This document shows, in pieces, positions 35,701 through 43,735 of a stretch of 64,000 nucleotides of DNA. The notes below the pieces were generated by a model that saw nothing but the letters and a program-made list of their open reading frames with translations, was not told where the DNA came from and searched no databases. Each line of letters opens with the position of its first letter. Position 1 is the first letter of the stretch. A program made the position numbers and the translations under genes. Source of the stretch: Palsa-1400 sp036501625 (lineage in GTDB: Bacteria; Verrucomicrobiota; Verrucomicrobiia; Limisphaerales; Palsa-1400); assembly GCA_036501625.1 (NCBI GenBank), contig DASXZY010000024.1, positions 1 to 64,000 of the forward strand, in the 5' to 3' direction.

Positions 35701-37071
35701 GGCCGGATACGGGATCAACGCAAAGTTTTGATTGCCGTTGTTGCCGAAGTCCCAAAGTTCCGCCCAAACATCCGGCACATTCTCCGTCGCCCATATTTCA
35801 ACCGAGAGCGAACTGGTGCCAAGCAGAATTCCGGCGGGAAGCGACAAGTAACCTGAGTAACCATTGCCGCCAACGGTATTGCCAGGAAGGAACAAACCGT
35901 TGCTGATGCCGGCAGCAAGCCCGGTGGCGCCAGTCGGGGCGACAAGCGTTCCATTGGCGCCGCCGATGGAATCGGTGGCATCGGTGGCAAAGCTGTAGCG
36001 GTGCGCGAGGAAGAGCGGAACAACGGTGATGCCGGCGCTGGTGGCCTGGACGCCGGCGACAGTGGCGCTGATCGTTGCCGTGCCCGGTCCGACCGCGGTG
36101 ATCAAACCGCTGGCGTTGACCTTGAGAATATTGGTGTTGCTGCTGAGCCAATTGGTGGCATCGGAGGTGGCCAGCAATTCACTCGAACCGGATGCAGCAA
36201 GGGTCACATTGATGACGCCCTGCTGAGTTCCGGTGGCGACCATGCTGTTGGTTGTTGTCAGGCTCGCGCTGGCGGGTGTCAGGTTCGTGACCAGGACGCT
36301 GGAGCCAGCGATAGCCTGGGCGCCGATATAACGTTGTGAAACGACGCCGTTCCAGATGCGAAATTCATAGATGGTGCCGCCGAATTGAGGGTCGCCAAAT
36401 ACGTCGTTTCCCAACGTGTTTTCAGTCGTTCCGCCCACGCCGCCGTAGCCGCCGGGGGAATAGCCCGTATTCGGCAGAACGACCGTGCCATCCAAGATTG
36501 CGTTGGTATAAAGATCGGCCACCAAGGTGCTGTTATTGTAGGTGACCGCGACATAGATGGGCGTCGCCGAAACAGGCAAATCACCATTGGGCGCGAGAAT
36601 ATCAACTTCATTTCCGTGGGGAGTGAAGGCCACGCGCATTTGGCCGGCCGAGCCGGGGCTATCCTGAATCAGCGCAAAATTGAGCGAGCCGCTGGTGCCG
36701 AAGTCCCAGATTTCCGCCCACGTGTTGACGGAACTTGGGGCCACCCAGCATTCCACCGTGACGTTGCTGTCGCCGGAAACAATTCCGTTGGGCAAGGCAA
36801 CATAGCCTGAAATGCCGTTGCCGCCGCCCGCATTTCCCGGCAGGAAGAGACCGTTGTTGATGGAGGCCGGCGGGCCGCTTTTTGGGGCGACGATCGTGCC
36901 ATTGGCGCCGCCCACGGAATCGGAAGCGTCAATGGCGAAGCTGTAGCGGTGCGTGAGAGTTTGCGCCGAGAGGAGGCCGGGCAAAATGAGGAAAGCCAGC
37001 ATTGAGGCGATGCGGCCCAAGCCAAGCCGTCCCAAGGGGGTCTTCACATTATGTTTCACATTTCGTTTCAT
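32764..37071 (-). CDS. Secreted LamG / Big_2 / Ig-like repeat surface protein
   Basis: The 1435-residue protein has a long signal peptide (ASMLAFLILPGLLSAQ). By eye it has four LamG-type domains (about 38-250, 357-565, 753-965, 1163-1377), each of the first three followed by a Big_2-like domain (SSNTNILKVNASGLITAVGP pattern), and Ig-like domains near 667-750 and 1070-1157. LamG 1 and LamG 3 are closely similar, pointing to internal duplication. The C-terminus is the shared module (LLQAPSLLGPWTTN ... EFYKVQE). No enzyme domain is seen, so a binding or adhesive surface protein is most likely. It precedes the prepilin-like/GH2/giant LamG genes on the same strand. Confidence 0.88.
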   Translation of the reverse strand: MKRNVKHNVKTPLGRLGLGRIASMLAFLILPGLLSAQTLTHRYSFAIDASDSVGGANGTIVAPKSGPPASINNGLFLPGNAGGGNGISGYVALPNGIVSGDSNVTVECWVAPSSVNTWAEIWDFGTSGSLNFALIQDSPGSAGQMRVAFTPHGNEVDILAPNGDLPVSATPIYVAVTYNNSTLVADLYTNAILDGTVVLPNTGYSPGGYGGVGGTTENTLGNDVFGDPQFGGTIYEFRIWNGVVSQRYIGAQAIAGSSVLVTNLTPASASLTTTNSMVATGTQQGVINVTLAASGSSELLATSDATNWLSSNTNILKVNASGLITAVGPGTATISATVAGVQATSAGITVVPLFLAHRYSFATDATDSIGGANGTLVAPTGATGLAAGISNGLFLPGNTVGGNGYSGYLSLPAGILLGTSSLSVEIWATENVPDVWAELWDFGNNGNQNFALIPYPANNNHDMSVAFTPNGGEHDLTTASLFPTNAEQYVCLSYNNSTLTGSLYTNGALDATTVMPSTAYAPGNIGGATGTVSNMIGNDVYGDQQFNGTVYEFRIWNGAVSALYTAVSAAAGPGKVVSNLTPSSLTLTFPSNSIEGTQTEQGVIVGNFADASGVAVTGGATNWTSSNTNAATVNSSGLITGITVGNAAISATVDGVVVTSGTITISVSPPSITQQPSAGPAVVTEPLTLSVTAIGGQLSYQWDDNGVPIPGATNSTLSFASLSLTNTGAYTVVVSNFLGMKTGGPVNVQVQSSILQHRYSFVSDASDSVGGPAWNGTLLPGSSGVQPAAISNGLILPGNPGGGNGVSGYVALPNGIVAGDTSVSVECWVLPSSVNTWAEIWDFGSSGALNFALIQDSPGPGNMRVAFTPHGNEVDIMAPTYLGTGTEAYIAVSYDNNALQGILYSNGIVNSSVALPDTTYSPGTYGGAAGTTGNSFGNDVYGDAQFGGTIYEVRIYNGVITPLQVALDNILGPTNLLTNVSPSTVTVTVSNSSLSVGQSESATVTGTFAQTGSAVIPLNSSVTTWSSSNPNVFTVNASGLITAVGAGSATVSATVNGTVGTSASINIVGTPTVTGEPPASVELLAGQTFNVSVSGAGAPPLTYSWYFNNSVTPISGATASTLTMPNVQAGNSGSYTVIISNSSGTATSSPTVLTVVAATPYQTSLLALGPLGYWPLNEASGATAFDLAGGDNGTYVGNVALGQPGVPNAAFGGSSASALFDGTTAYVDIPEGPFNITGAITVMAWASVQSYPNFAGLIGHGDPSWRISVNGSGQPGGNDGNLGSPDATDPTSIVDGAWHFIVYTYSGILGSQNGILYVDGVQVANDSIGQTPTGDALDVWIAGAPDYGTQRLLNAYIAHAAIFNKALSAADISALFATQPILGIAQSGKSITLTWASGSLLQAPSLLGPWTTNTTAVSPYTVPATNTSEFYKVQE

Positions 37072-37260
37072 ATTTCGTTCTTTTGCTTAGTATCTGGGAC
37101 TCGCCCGAAACTCGCCAGGCGAAGCCGGTTTTTTTACGGCATCCATCGATGCGAACCACCGCGTCTTGTGACGCCAAAGCCTCCATTAGACGCCTGTGCG
37201 GCGCTTAACGGGTTTGTGCTTTGAACTTGCTCATTTGTATCAGGACGCGCGGAGGATGTC

Positions 37261-37282
37261 ATGTGGCATGAAATGGCCACAT
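37261..37282. repeat. Inverted repeat ATGTGGC-N8-GCCACAT
   Basis: A perfect 7-bp dyad lies between the porin terminator and the LamG gene, 190 bases upstream of the LamG start. It could be an operator or RNA hairpin; no T-tract follows. Confidence 0.35.
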
Positions 37283-37311
37283 CGCGGCGGAAGGAATTTA
37301 AGGAGGGAAAC

Positions 37312-37342
37312 AAAAAGCCCCTTCCAGTTTCCCGGAAGGGGC
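37312..37342 (-). terminator. Rho-independent terminator of the porin gene
   Basis: A perfect 9-bp GC-rich stem (GCCCCTTCC/GGAAGGGGC) with an 8-base loop is followed on the minus strand by TTTTTG. It starts 21 bases after the porin stop. This is the clearest intrinsic terminator in the window and separates porin transcription from the LamG gene. Confidence 0.9.
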
Positions 37343-37363
37343 CGCGAATAAAACTTATGTCAA

Positions 37364-38683
37364 TTAGAATTTGTAGATCACGTTGGCCGCGACCATGAGC
37401 TCATTCCTCTTGTTCGGGAGGCCATCGTTGGCATCGGAACCGCCGAAGGGCGTTGAGCTGTCCATGGCATGATCCCAGCGGACTTCAAGCCGGGTGATGA
37501 CGTTGTCCCACAAGTCGTATTGGACGGTGCCGGTCACCGCCAGGACTTTGTTGAAGGGGCCGCCCGTGCCAGGCGCCAGCGTCGTGGAATCATCAGGATT
37601 GGTTATGGTATAGCCGTAGGGTACCTTGCCATTGGCGGCGTACTCCAACGCCGTCAAACCAGGGCCGTTGGCGTATTCGACGCGTCCGTTAAGATGCAGC
37701 TTGTCGATCTTGTAGGTTATGTAGCCGGCGATCGTATTGATGTATTCGGCACTTAACGTTCCCCCATCCGGAGAGCCAATATCAACGCCGTGGATATAAT
37801 CCCAAGCCGCGCCCACACTGAGGTCTTTGACGGGTGTATTGATGGTGCCGCCCACGTAGATTTCCTCACGGTCCTGGCCGGTGCCTCCAGATCCGGGAAC
37901 GCCCACGCCAGTAACAACGCCAGAGCCATTGCCACCGCCATGATTGCCCGCGCCGTAGTCGAATCCCGCGACCAACGTGGAGCCTTTCAAGGAGCCCCAG
38001 CTATCCGGCGCGGTCAAGGTCACCAAAGATACAAAAGATTTTTTGCTTTCGATGACCGGAGCGCCAGGGTCAGAACGATCGTTCACGCCCAAGGTGTTGA
38101 CCGTATCCGCCACGCCGCCTTGGACTTTGAGAGATGATCCAAAGGAGTAGGTGGCCAACAAACCGGTATGTTCGGTGGGTTCGAAGGAGTAGCCGTACGA
38201 ACGGGTAAAGTTCGGGTTGGCGTAGGCATCGCTGACTTCGTAGCCGAGCAGGTTATCCCAGCGGCCAATTTGCCAATCTAGGCCATTGCCGATAGGCATC
38301 TTCATCTCAACGTAAGCCTGGCGAATCGGGTAGGCGCCGCTGTCAATAGCCATGGCGTCCGGGCCGTAGCTCAGTTCGACAACGTAGCCGGCCGCCCAAG
38401 CGGTCTCGTCTTCGGCGCGAGCGATTTTGACGTCAGCGGCATCGACATTGAAGCCGTCATGCTTGCTCGACGTGTTGAATGCGTAAGGCGCCGGGTTGGC
38501 ATTGCCTGTGCCCGGGTTCCAAATGGCCGACGTGTCCACGTAACCACTGATTGTGGTTGCGGACAGGGCGGTCTGAAGCGGAATCACCTGCGGGGCGGGG
38601 GCCGCATTTTGGGCCACCACCGCGGGCGACAGGCTGACCAACCCTGCGGCGGCCAACGCTATAGTCCATTTTTCAATTTTCAT
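37364..38683 (-). CDS. Outer-membrane porin-like beta-barrel protein
   Basis: The 439-residue protein has a signal peptide (MKIEKWTIALAAAGLVSLSP, cleavage near VVAQN). It then begins with ATTISGYVDTSAIWNPGTGN, a start typical of the BBP2-type porins common in Verrucomicrobia. Alternating hydrophobic strands run throughout (AAGYVVELSYG, GLLATYSFGSSLKVQGG) and the C-terminus is NELMVAANVIYKF, ending in Phe as outer-membrane barrels do. A strong AGGAGG ribosome-binding site precedes the ATG and a strong terminator follows, consistent with high expression as a single-gene transcript. Confidence 0.9.
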   Translation of the reverse strand: MKIEKWTIALAAAGLVSLSPAVVAQNAAPAPQVIPLQTALSATTISGYVDTSAIWNPGTGNANPAPYAFNTSSKHDGFNVDAADVKIARAEDETAWAAGYVVELSYGPDAMAIDSGAYPIRQAYVEMKMPIGNGLDWQIGRWDNLLGYEVSDAYANPNFTRSYGYSFEPTEHTGLLATYSFGSSLKVQGGVADTVNTLGVNDRSDPGAPVIESKKSFVSLVTLTAPDSWGSLKGSTLVAGFDYGAGNHGGGNGSGVVTGVGVPGSGGTGQDREEIYVGGTINTPVKDLSVGAAWDYIHGVDIGSPDGGTLSAEYINTIAGYITYKIDKLHLNGRVEYANGPGLTALEYAANGKVPYGYTITNPDDSTTLAPGTGGPFNKVLAVTGTVQYDLWDNVITRLEVRWDHAMDSSTPFGGSDANDGLPNKRNELMVAANVIYKF

Positions 38684-38993
38684 GTTCCTCCTGCGATGTA
38701 TGTGTTTACGTTTAATACGTTATTGTTCAGGTTTTTGGGAACGAAACCAGTTCGCCCCCATACACCAAAAACGGTGCATTGGAGCCGGACAATATGGAAT
38801 TTACCAACATTTGACAATAAGTTTTTTTCAGAATTGACACATTTTTGCACGGTGCATGCGCAAATATCTTATGGAAAACGTCTTATGCGATATTAAAATT
38901 TCGCCAAGAAATCGCGGTTTTGCAGCCTTGGAAAGACAGCAATCATACAACTGGCAGTAGGTTGGGCGCCAATGCTCCCCTGCCCCTTGGGCA
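38684..38993. other. Porin upstream region
   Basis: These 310 bases are AT-richer than their surroundings and hold no gene. They contain a strong Shine-Dalgarno for the porin, two copies of CGGTGCAT (38772-38779 and 38850-38857), and a palindrome around the second copy (TGCACGGTGCA, 38846-38856). These are candidate operator sites. No confident -35/-10 pair was found on the minus strand. Confidence 0.45.
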
Positions 38994-39938
38994 TTAGAAG
39001 ACGGTGGGAATCCCTTCCTGCAAAATCCGCAAATGATGGCTCAAACCCTTCCCTTCAGCCAATTCCTTAAGCCATCGCGGCGGTTCGTCAATATCTTCAA
39101 AGGACAGTTTAAAAGTGCCATAATGCATCGGCACAAACCATTTGGCCGCCAGATCGTCAAAGGCCTTGATGGCTTCGTCCGGCCCCATATGGACCTTGCG
39201 AAATGTGTCTGGATAATATGCGCCAATGGGCAGCATGGCGATTTCCGGAGGGCAAACCCGGCCGATTTCTTTGAAACCGGAGAAATAGGCGCTGTCACCC
39301 GCATGATAAAGCCGCCGGCCCTGATGTTCAATGATGAAGCCTCCATAACCCCGGTGGTGGTCCCGCAAAACTCGCGCACCCCAATGCTTGGAGGGCGTCA
39401 ACGTGATCTTCCAGTCCCCATGCGCGAAGCTTTCCCACCATTGGAGTTCGATGATTCGTTCAAAGCCAAGATCGGCGGCCAAGTCTCCCATGCCCCAGGG
39501 CAAAACTGCGATTTTGGGAGAAGGCAGCCGCCGCAGTGTTGGCCGGTGAAAATGATCGAAATGCGCATGGGTCAACAGCACCAAGTCAATCGGCGGCAGG
39601 TCCTCAATCTTCAAGCCGGACCGGCGGAGGCGCTTGATGATGAGCAGCCAGTTGGCGAAATTGGGGTCGATCAGGATGTTTAAATCCGTGAATTGCGCCA
39701 GGAACGACGCGTGGCCAATCCAAGTCAAAGCTACCTGGCTGCGGGCAAGCTTGGGAAATTTGGGCGGAAGATGCTCGCCGGTGCGGCGGGTCATTAGGGC
39801 CTTCCAAACCATTTCGTGGAAGAATGTGCGCGGATTAAAGTGCTTGCTCGGAGTCAGGTCCTTGAAGGAACGCGGCAGCGGCTGGCGGCGTTTGGGGGTT
39901 TTAGGCCGGTCAACCCAGGAGATTTTGCCTTTGCGCAT
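38994..39938 (-). CDS. Metallo-beta-lactamase-fold hydrolase (NAPE-PLD/UlaG-like)
   Basis: The 314-residue protein shows the metal site T-H124-A-H126-F-D128-H129, the strand TWIGHASFLAQF typical of N-acylphosphatidylethanolamine phospholipase D-like hydrolases, and later motifs LYHAGDSAYF, PIGAYYP and PMHYGTF. The start at 39938 follows an AAGGT ribosome-binding site. A much longer upstream frame only overlaps rhaB and is discarded. It starts 10 bases after the rhaB stop, so it shares its transcript. The substrate is unknown; no signal peptide. Confidence 0.9.
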   Translation of the reverse strand: MRKGKISWVDRPKTPKRRQPLPRSFKDLTPSKHFNPRTFFHEMVWKALMTRRTGEHLPPKFPKLARSQVALTWIGHASFLAQFTDLNILIDPNFANWLLIIKRLRRSGLKIEDLPPIDLVLLTHAHFDHFHRPTLRRLPSPKIAVLPWGMGDLAADLGFERIIELQWWESFAHGDWKITLTPSKHWGARVLRDHHRGYGGFIIEHQGRRLYHAGDSAYFSGFKEIGRVCPPEIAMLPIGAYYPDTFRKVHMGPDEAIKAFDDLAAKWFVPMHYGTFKLSFEDIDEPPRWLKELAEGKGLSHHLRILQEGIPTVF

Positions 39939-39948
39939 ATATTTACCT

Positions 39949-41397
39949 TCAGACGCTCGGGTGGGCATTCGGTTCAAAAACACGCAACTCGCTCGAAGCT
40001 CGCACGACTTCGCGCATTTCCGCGAGGGATTGCAATTCGCCTGCCGCGCGAGCCTGCGAGAGGACATTGCCCAGTACGGTTGTCTCGACCGGCCCGGCCA
40101 CCACCCGCCGCTGGCAGCGGTTGGCCGCCAGTTGATTGAGCAGCGGATTGCGCGAACCGCCGCCAACCACGTGGATGACATCGATCCGGTTGCCGGCCAA
40201 TTGCTCCAAGCCGGCCAAGACAACGCCGTATTTGGCGGCAAGGCTTTCCAACGCGCACCGCACCACGGCGCCTTCGTCCGACGGAACCGGCTGGTTGGAT
40301 TCGCGGCAGGCGGATTGGATGGCGGCAGACATGTCCGGCGGCAGGGCGAAGCGGGGGTCATCCGGGTCAATAATCGCGTGGGGGCCGGGGGCCGATTCCG
40401 CCAAGGCTGCCAGTTGGGCGTAATCGAGATTCTTTCCGCGCATCTCGAAGGACTTTTTGCATTGTTGCACGAGCCATAAACCGGTGATGTTTTTGAGCAC
40501 GCGAAACGTGCTGTCAATGCCGCCTTCGTTGGTAAAGTTCAGTTTCAAGACTTGATCGGTCAGGATGGCGTTGGCGGTTTCGATGCCCATCAACGACCAC
40601 GTCCCGGAACTGATGTAGGCCCAATCGCTCCGGCCCGTGTTCGCCGTCGGGATGGCGGCGACGGCGGAGGCGGTGTCGTGGGTGGGCGGAGCGATGACTT
40701 TGACTGGCCCCAAGCCGGTTCGCTGCGAAACCGACCGCCGCAACCGCCCTAATTCAGCGCCCGGCGGCACGATTTTCGGGAAAATGTGGCTGGGCAGCCC
40801 GAATTTTTCGAGCATTCCCCTGGACCAGTCGCGCGTGATGGGGTTCAAGCACTGGCTGGTAGTGGCGTCGGTGAATTCAGCCACGCGCGACCCGCACAGG
40901 CACCAATGGAAGAAGTCGGGCATCATTAACAGGCAATCCGCGGCCGCCAGCAGTTCGGGATGCGATTGTTGGAGAGCAAGCAATTGATAGAGGGTGTTGA
41001 TCTCCATGAACTGCAAACCCGTCTGCGCGAAAATCTCCGCCCGCGGAATTTGTTTGAAGGCGCGCTCGAACATGCCGTTGACCCGCGCATCCCGGTAATG
41101 ATAAGGCTGCCCCAGCATCTCGCCATGTTTGGTCAGCAGGACGAAATCCACCCCCCAGGCATCGACTCCGACCGAGACGATGGAGCCGCCAAAACGCTGG
41201 GCCGCGAGCGCGAGGCCATTTTGGATTTCGCTCCACAGCCGCAGCACATCCCAGCGGAGCGTTTCGCCCACATGGACGGGCTGGTTGGGGAAGCGGTGCA
41301 ATTCCTCGATGCGCATGTCCTTGCCGTCCCAAAGACCGGCCATGACCCGGCCGCTTTCCGCGCCAAGATCGATTCCGAGATAGACTTGTACACTCAT
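39949..41397 (-). CDS. rhaB: Rhamnulokinase
   Basis: This 482-residue FGGY-family kinase phosphorylates L-rhamnulose at O1 in rhamnose catabolism. N-terminal motif: GIDLGAESGRVMAG. The RhaB-like middle is VGVDAWGVDFVLLTKHGEML and PYHYRDARVNGM. The ATP-binding end is HVVGGGSRNPLLNQL. The YISSGTWSLMGIE segment is especially diagnostic of rhamnulokinases. No rhaA or rhaD lies in the window. It is divergent from an ECF sigma factor gene across a 117-base gap containing a 17-base dyad. Confidence 0.95.
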   Translation of the reverse strand: MSVQVYLGIDLGAESGRVMAGLWDGKDMRIEELHRFPNQPVHVGETLRWDVLRLWSEIQNGLALAAQRFGGSIVSVGVDAWGVDFVLLTKHGEMLGQPYHYRDARVNGMFERAFKQIPRAEIFAQTGLQFMEINTLYQLLALQQSHPELLAAADCLLMMPDFFHWCLCGSRVAEFTDATTSQCLNPITRDWSRGMLEKFGLPSHIFPKIVPPGAELGRLRRSVSQRTGLGPVKVIAPPTHDTASAVAAIPTANTGRSDWAYISSGTWSLMGIETANAILTDQVLKLNFTNEGGIDSTFRVLKNITGLWLVQQCKKSFEMRGKNLDYAQLAALAESAPGPHAIIDPDDPRFALPPDMSAAIQSACRESNQPVPSDEGAVVRCALESLAAKYGVVLAGLEQLAGNRIDVIHVVGGGSRNPLLNQLAANRCQRRVVAGPVETTVLGNVLSQARAAGELQSLAEMREVVRASSELRVFEPNAHPSV

Positions 41398-41455
41398 GGG
41401 CGGCTCAGATGATGGTAATGCCGGCGAAAAAAATCAAAATATTCATACAAAATCC

Positions 41456-41472
41456 TTGGACCGGGTGTCCAA
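41456..41472. promoter_or_regulatory. Dyad TTGGAC-N5-GTCCAA between divergent rhaB and sigma-factor genes
   Basis: A perfect 6-bp inverted repeat with a 5-base centre lies 59 bases before rhaB and 43 bases before the sigma factor start. The spacing suits a transcription-factor operator controlling one or both genes. This is inference; no factor is identified. Confidence 0.35.
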
Positions 41473-41514
41473 TGGTTGAAATGAGAGGCAAAACGGAGTT
41501 ATAAAGGCCACCGT

Positions 41515-42063
41515 GTGAACGCATCGGAACGCAATGCTCCTTGGTGCCAGCCGCTTTACGAAGCGAAAGCGGCCGGACTGGTCCTTTACGGACGCGCGCT
41601 GGGTTTGAGCCACGGCGAGGCGGAAGATGTCGTTCAGGAGACGTTCATGGCTCTTTTGCAATTGCCGCGCCAGCCCGATGAGCCGGAACATTATTGCCTG
41701 CGCGCGTTTCGCAATCGCGCCTTGAACCACCATCGCAGCCTGTGGCGGCGCCTGGCCCGCGAGTGGGAATCGATCCGCTGGTTCGAGCGCGGCCCGGCGA
41801 ATGACAAGGCCGAAGCCGACGCCATGCAGCGGCTGGCCGAATTGCCGGAGGCGCAGCGCGAAGTCATCGTATTGAAGATTTGGCACTGCCTTACTTTTGA
41901 GGCGATTGGGAAATTATTGGACGTGTCCCCAAACACCGCCGCCGGGCGTTACCGGTACGGCATCAACAAATTGAGAGCCTGCTTGAAAGGAGCCGATTAT
42001 GGACGAGATGAACCCATTGGAGAAGCAATTGCAATCCTGGACGCCTCGCCGCCCTTCGCCTAA
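41515..42063 (+). CDS. ECF-type RNA polymerase sigma factor
   Basis: The 182-residue protein has sigma region 2 (ALGLSHGEAEDVVQETFMAL, then RAFRNRALNHHRSLWRR) and region 4 (LPEAQREVIVLKIWHCLTFE followed by AIGKLLDVSPNTAAGRYRYG). The start is a GTG at 41515, preceded by AAAGG. The last 65 bases overlap the next gene, so the true C-terminal end extends into the coding sequence of a likely regulatory partner. It is divergent from rhaB. Its target regulon is unknown. Confidence 0.9.
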   Translation: MNASERNAPWCQPLYEAKAAGLVLYGRALGLSHGEAEDVVQETFMALLQLPRQPDEPEHYCLRAFRNRALNHHRSLWRRLAREWESIRWFERGPANDKAEADAMQRLAELPEAQREVIVLKIWHCLTFEAIGKLLDVSPNTAAGRYRYGINKLRACLKGADYGRDEPIGEAIAILDASPPFA

Positions 42064-42424
42064 GATCGCCCGGCGTCTGTTTGGCCCGGCGGAAAAACTG
42101 TCGGCGCGCGCGACGCGTCATGCCGCGGCGTGGCACTGGCTTTCGCCGGTGGCCGCCTGCGCCTTAACGATGCTGGTGGCCGTTCATACGTCCAATCGCC
42201 CGCCGGGGCATTCGGCCCAAGGTTTCAGCGCCACGTCATTCGCCTCGTTTATGGTCAACGCCGCTGCCTCGCCGTCCAACTTGGCGATGGTTTCGCTCAG
42301 CAAAATGGACGAAAACCTGGAATTCAACATCTGGTCCTGCGCGGCCCGGCATGTGGCCGTCCCCGCCCGCGCAGAAATCCCCCTGACCCGGCAAATTTGG
42401 AGCATTATTCCGACGAATCGGTAA
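41999..42424 (+). CDS. Small single-pass membrane protein, probable partner of the ECF sigma factor
   Basis: The 141-residue protein has one hydrophobic segment (WLSPVAACALTMLVAV, about 42-60) and no recognised zinc-binding anti-sigma motif. Its ATG (41999) has a good AAAGGAG ribosome-binding site and lies inside the sigma gene, overlapping it by 65 bases. This arrangement usually indicates an anti-sigma factor or co-regulated membrane protein, but the sequence itself does not show an anti-sigma domain. The C-terminal part is probably periplasmic. Confidence 0.75.
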   Translation: MDEMNPLEKQLQSWTPRRPSPKIARRLFGPAEKLSARATRHAAAWHWLSPVAACALTMLVAVHTSNRPPGHSAQGFSATSFASFMVNAAASPSNLAMVSLSKMDENLEFNIWSCAARHVAVPARAEIPLTRQIWSIIPTNR

Positions 42425-42475
42425 AGGGCTGGACCAGCACTTGTCATTGTTCATGTACCGACCGAGAATTGCTTT

Positions 42476-43109
42476 TTGCGGCGATTTTGTTTGTCATCTG
42501 GCGCCATCATCACGTTCGCGGCGAACATTTCTGGACAGAACATCGTACTCACCAGCGGCGGATTCACGATGTCGAATGACGTGACCATTGACGGTTCCGC
42601 GCTGTCAAATCAGATTGTGATCAATGGCAATCACAGCACGCGGATATTCAACATTATGGGCGGCGCCAATGTGCTGGCATTGACACATTGCACGTTTTCC
42701 GGAAACCAGGCGGGTTTCGTGGGAGCTGGCGTAGGCGGCGCTGTCGATAATTACCTTTCGACGGCGTTTGTGACCAACAGCCTTCTTGCTGGGAATACTG
42801 AGTCCGGCAGTCCCGATGACATTTATAATTGGGCATCCAGCACTGTGACCATTGGAGCAACGAACCTGGCGCCGGGTCTGTTGAACGAAGGCGCCAATAA
42901 CGGGTCGGGCGCAGTCATTGGCGGCGCGCCGATGCTCGCCGCGCTGGGCAATTATGGCGGCTGGCCAGCACAAATCTGGCCGTACCCGGAATGCCTGGAC
43001 CAGCATCGGCGTGGCCATTGAGAATCCAATCGGCTCCGGCCAGTTTGAGTTTAGCGATCCGGCCGGCGCCAGCTTCCCGCAGCGCTATTACGAAACGCGC
43101 CCACCATAA
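42476..43109 (+). pseudogene. Eroded choice-of-anchor-Q / beta-helix surface protein with leftover C-terminal module
   Basis: The first frame gives IVLTSGGFTMSNDVTIDGSA, then HCTFSGNQAGF, NSLLAGNTESGSPDDIYNWA and APMLAALGNYGG, the hallmarks of parallel beta-helix proteins of the choice-of-anchor Q type. It lacks a start region and signal peptide, and its repeat core is far too short. Near 42960-42990 the frame shifts. The continuation SIGVAIENPIGSGQFEFSDP ... QRYYETRPP is the C-terminal module of another secreted protein. It is best read as fused, internally deleted remnants. Confidence 0.7.
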
Positions 43110-43124
43110 GCGGCGGTTTTAAGA

Positions 43125-43735
43125 GTGAACGCGCGAGTTGCGGCAATCTTCGGCGTGCTTTTGGCGGCCGCGTCATTCAGCGGATATCGCGGGATGGCGC
43201 AAACGACCAACTTCCTGCCGCTTCTTCCTCCGCCATTTGAGACGACGAATATCGTGCCGCTTTCGCCCGCGGAACAACTTGGCAAAGACCTTTTTTTGAT
43301 GCCACGCTTTCCAATCCGGAAGGTTATTCTTGCGCGACCTGCCACATTCCTCAAACGGGTTTTACCGTGGGCGCGAACCCAAACCCGGCTCCGAACGGGA
43401 CGACATTTTTCAACGAAACGCCCGGCGATATTCCGCTGTTCCGCGGATTGTTCAAAGCTGCCAGCCTGCGCAACGTCGATTTGCGCCCGGACCCGTCCTT
43501 TGTGAAGTCCTACATGCACAATGGAGTTTTCAAGAGCCTGGAGGAGGTGGTGCATTTCTACAACAAACGGAATATCGCGACAAACGCGGCGGGCGATGAG
43601 GCCTCGTTCGAGTTGTTTCAAGGGGCGCCACCCGGCTATACCGAGATTTTTCCGCCGCCTGAATCGATGGATAATGTGCAAAACATTTACGGTTTTACGC
43701 CGGACGAAGCAGCCGCCGGATATTCGACTGGACGG
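43125..43735 (+). pseudogene. Broken di-haem cytochrome c peroxidase-family gene
   Basis: The 5' part encodes a signal peptide and LSPAEQLGKDLF. A T7 run at 43291-43297 then shifts the frame; with one more T, the sequence continues FDATLSNPEGYSCATCHIPQ, including a haem-binding CATCH (43331-43345). Downstream LFKAASLRNVDLRPDPSFVK and SYMHNGVFKSLEEVVHFYNK are typical of MauG/cytochrome c peroxidase relatives. The region between these blocks, including the second haem site, is absent, so there is also an internal deletion. The end joins another gene remnant at about 43720-43745. Confidence 0.75.

Noticed and set aside
39939..40517. N-terminal extension of the metallo-beta-lactamase-fold gene to 40517
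   Set aside because: The extension runs through rhaB in another frame; the ATG at 39938 has a good ribosome-binding site and the fold starts after it.
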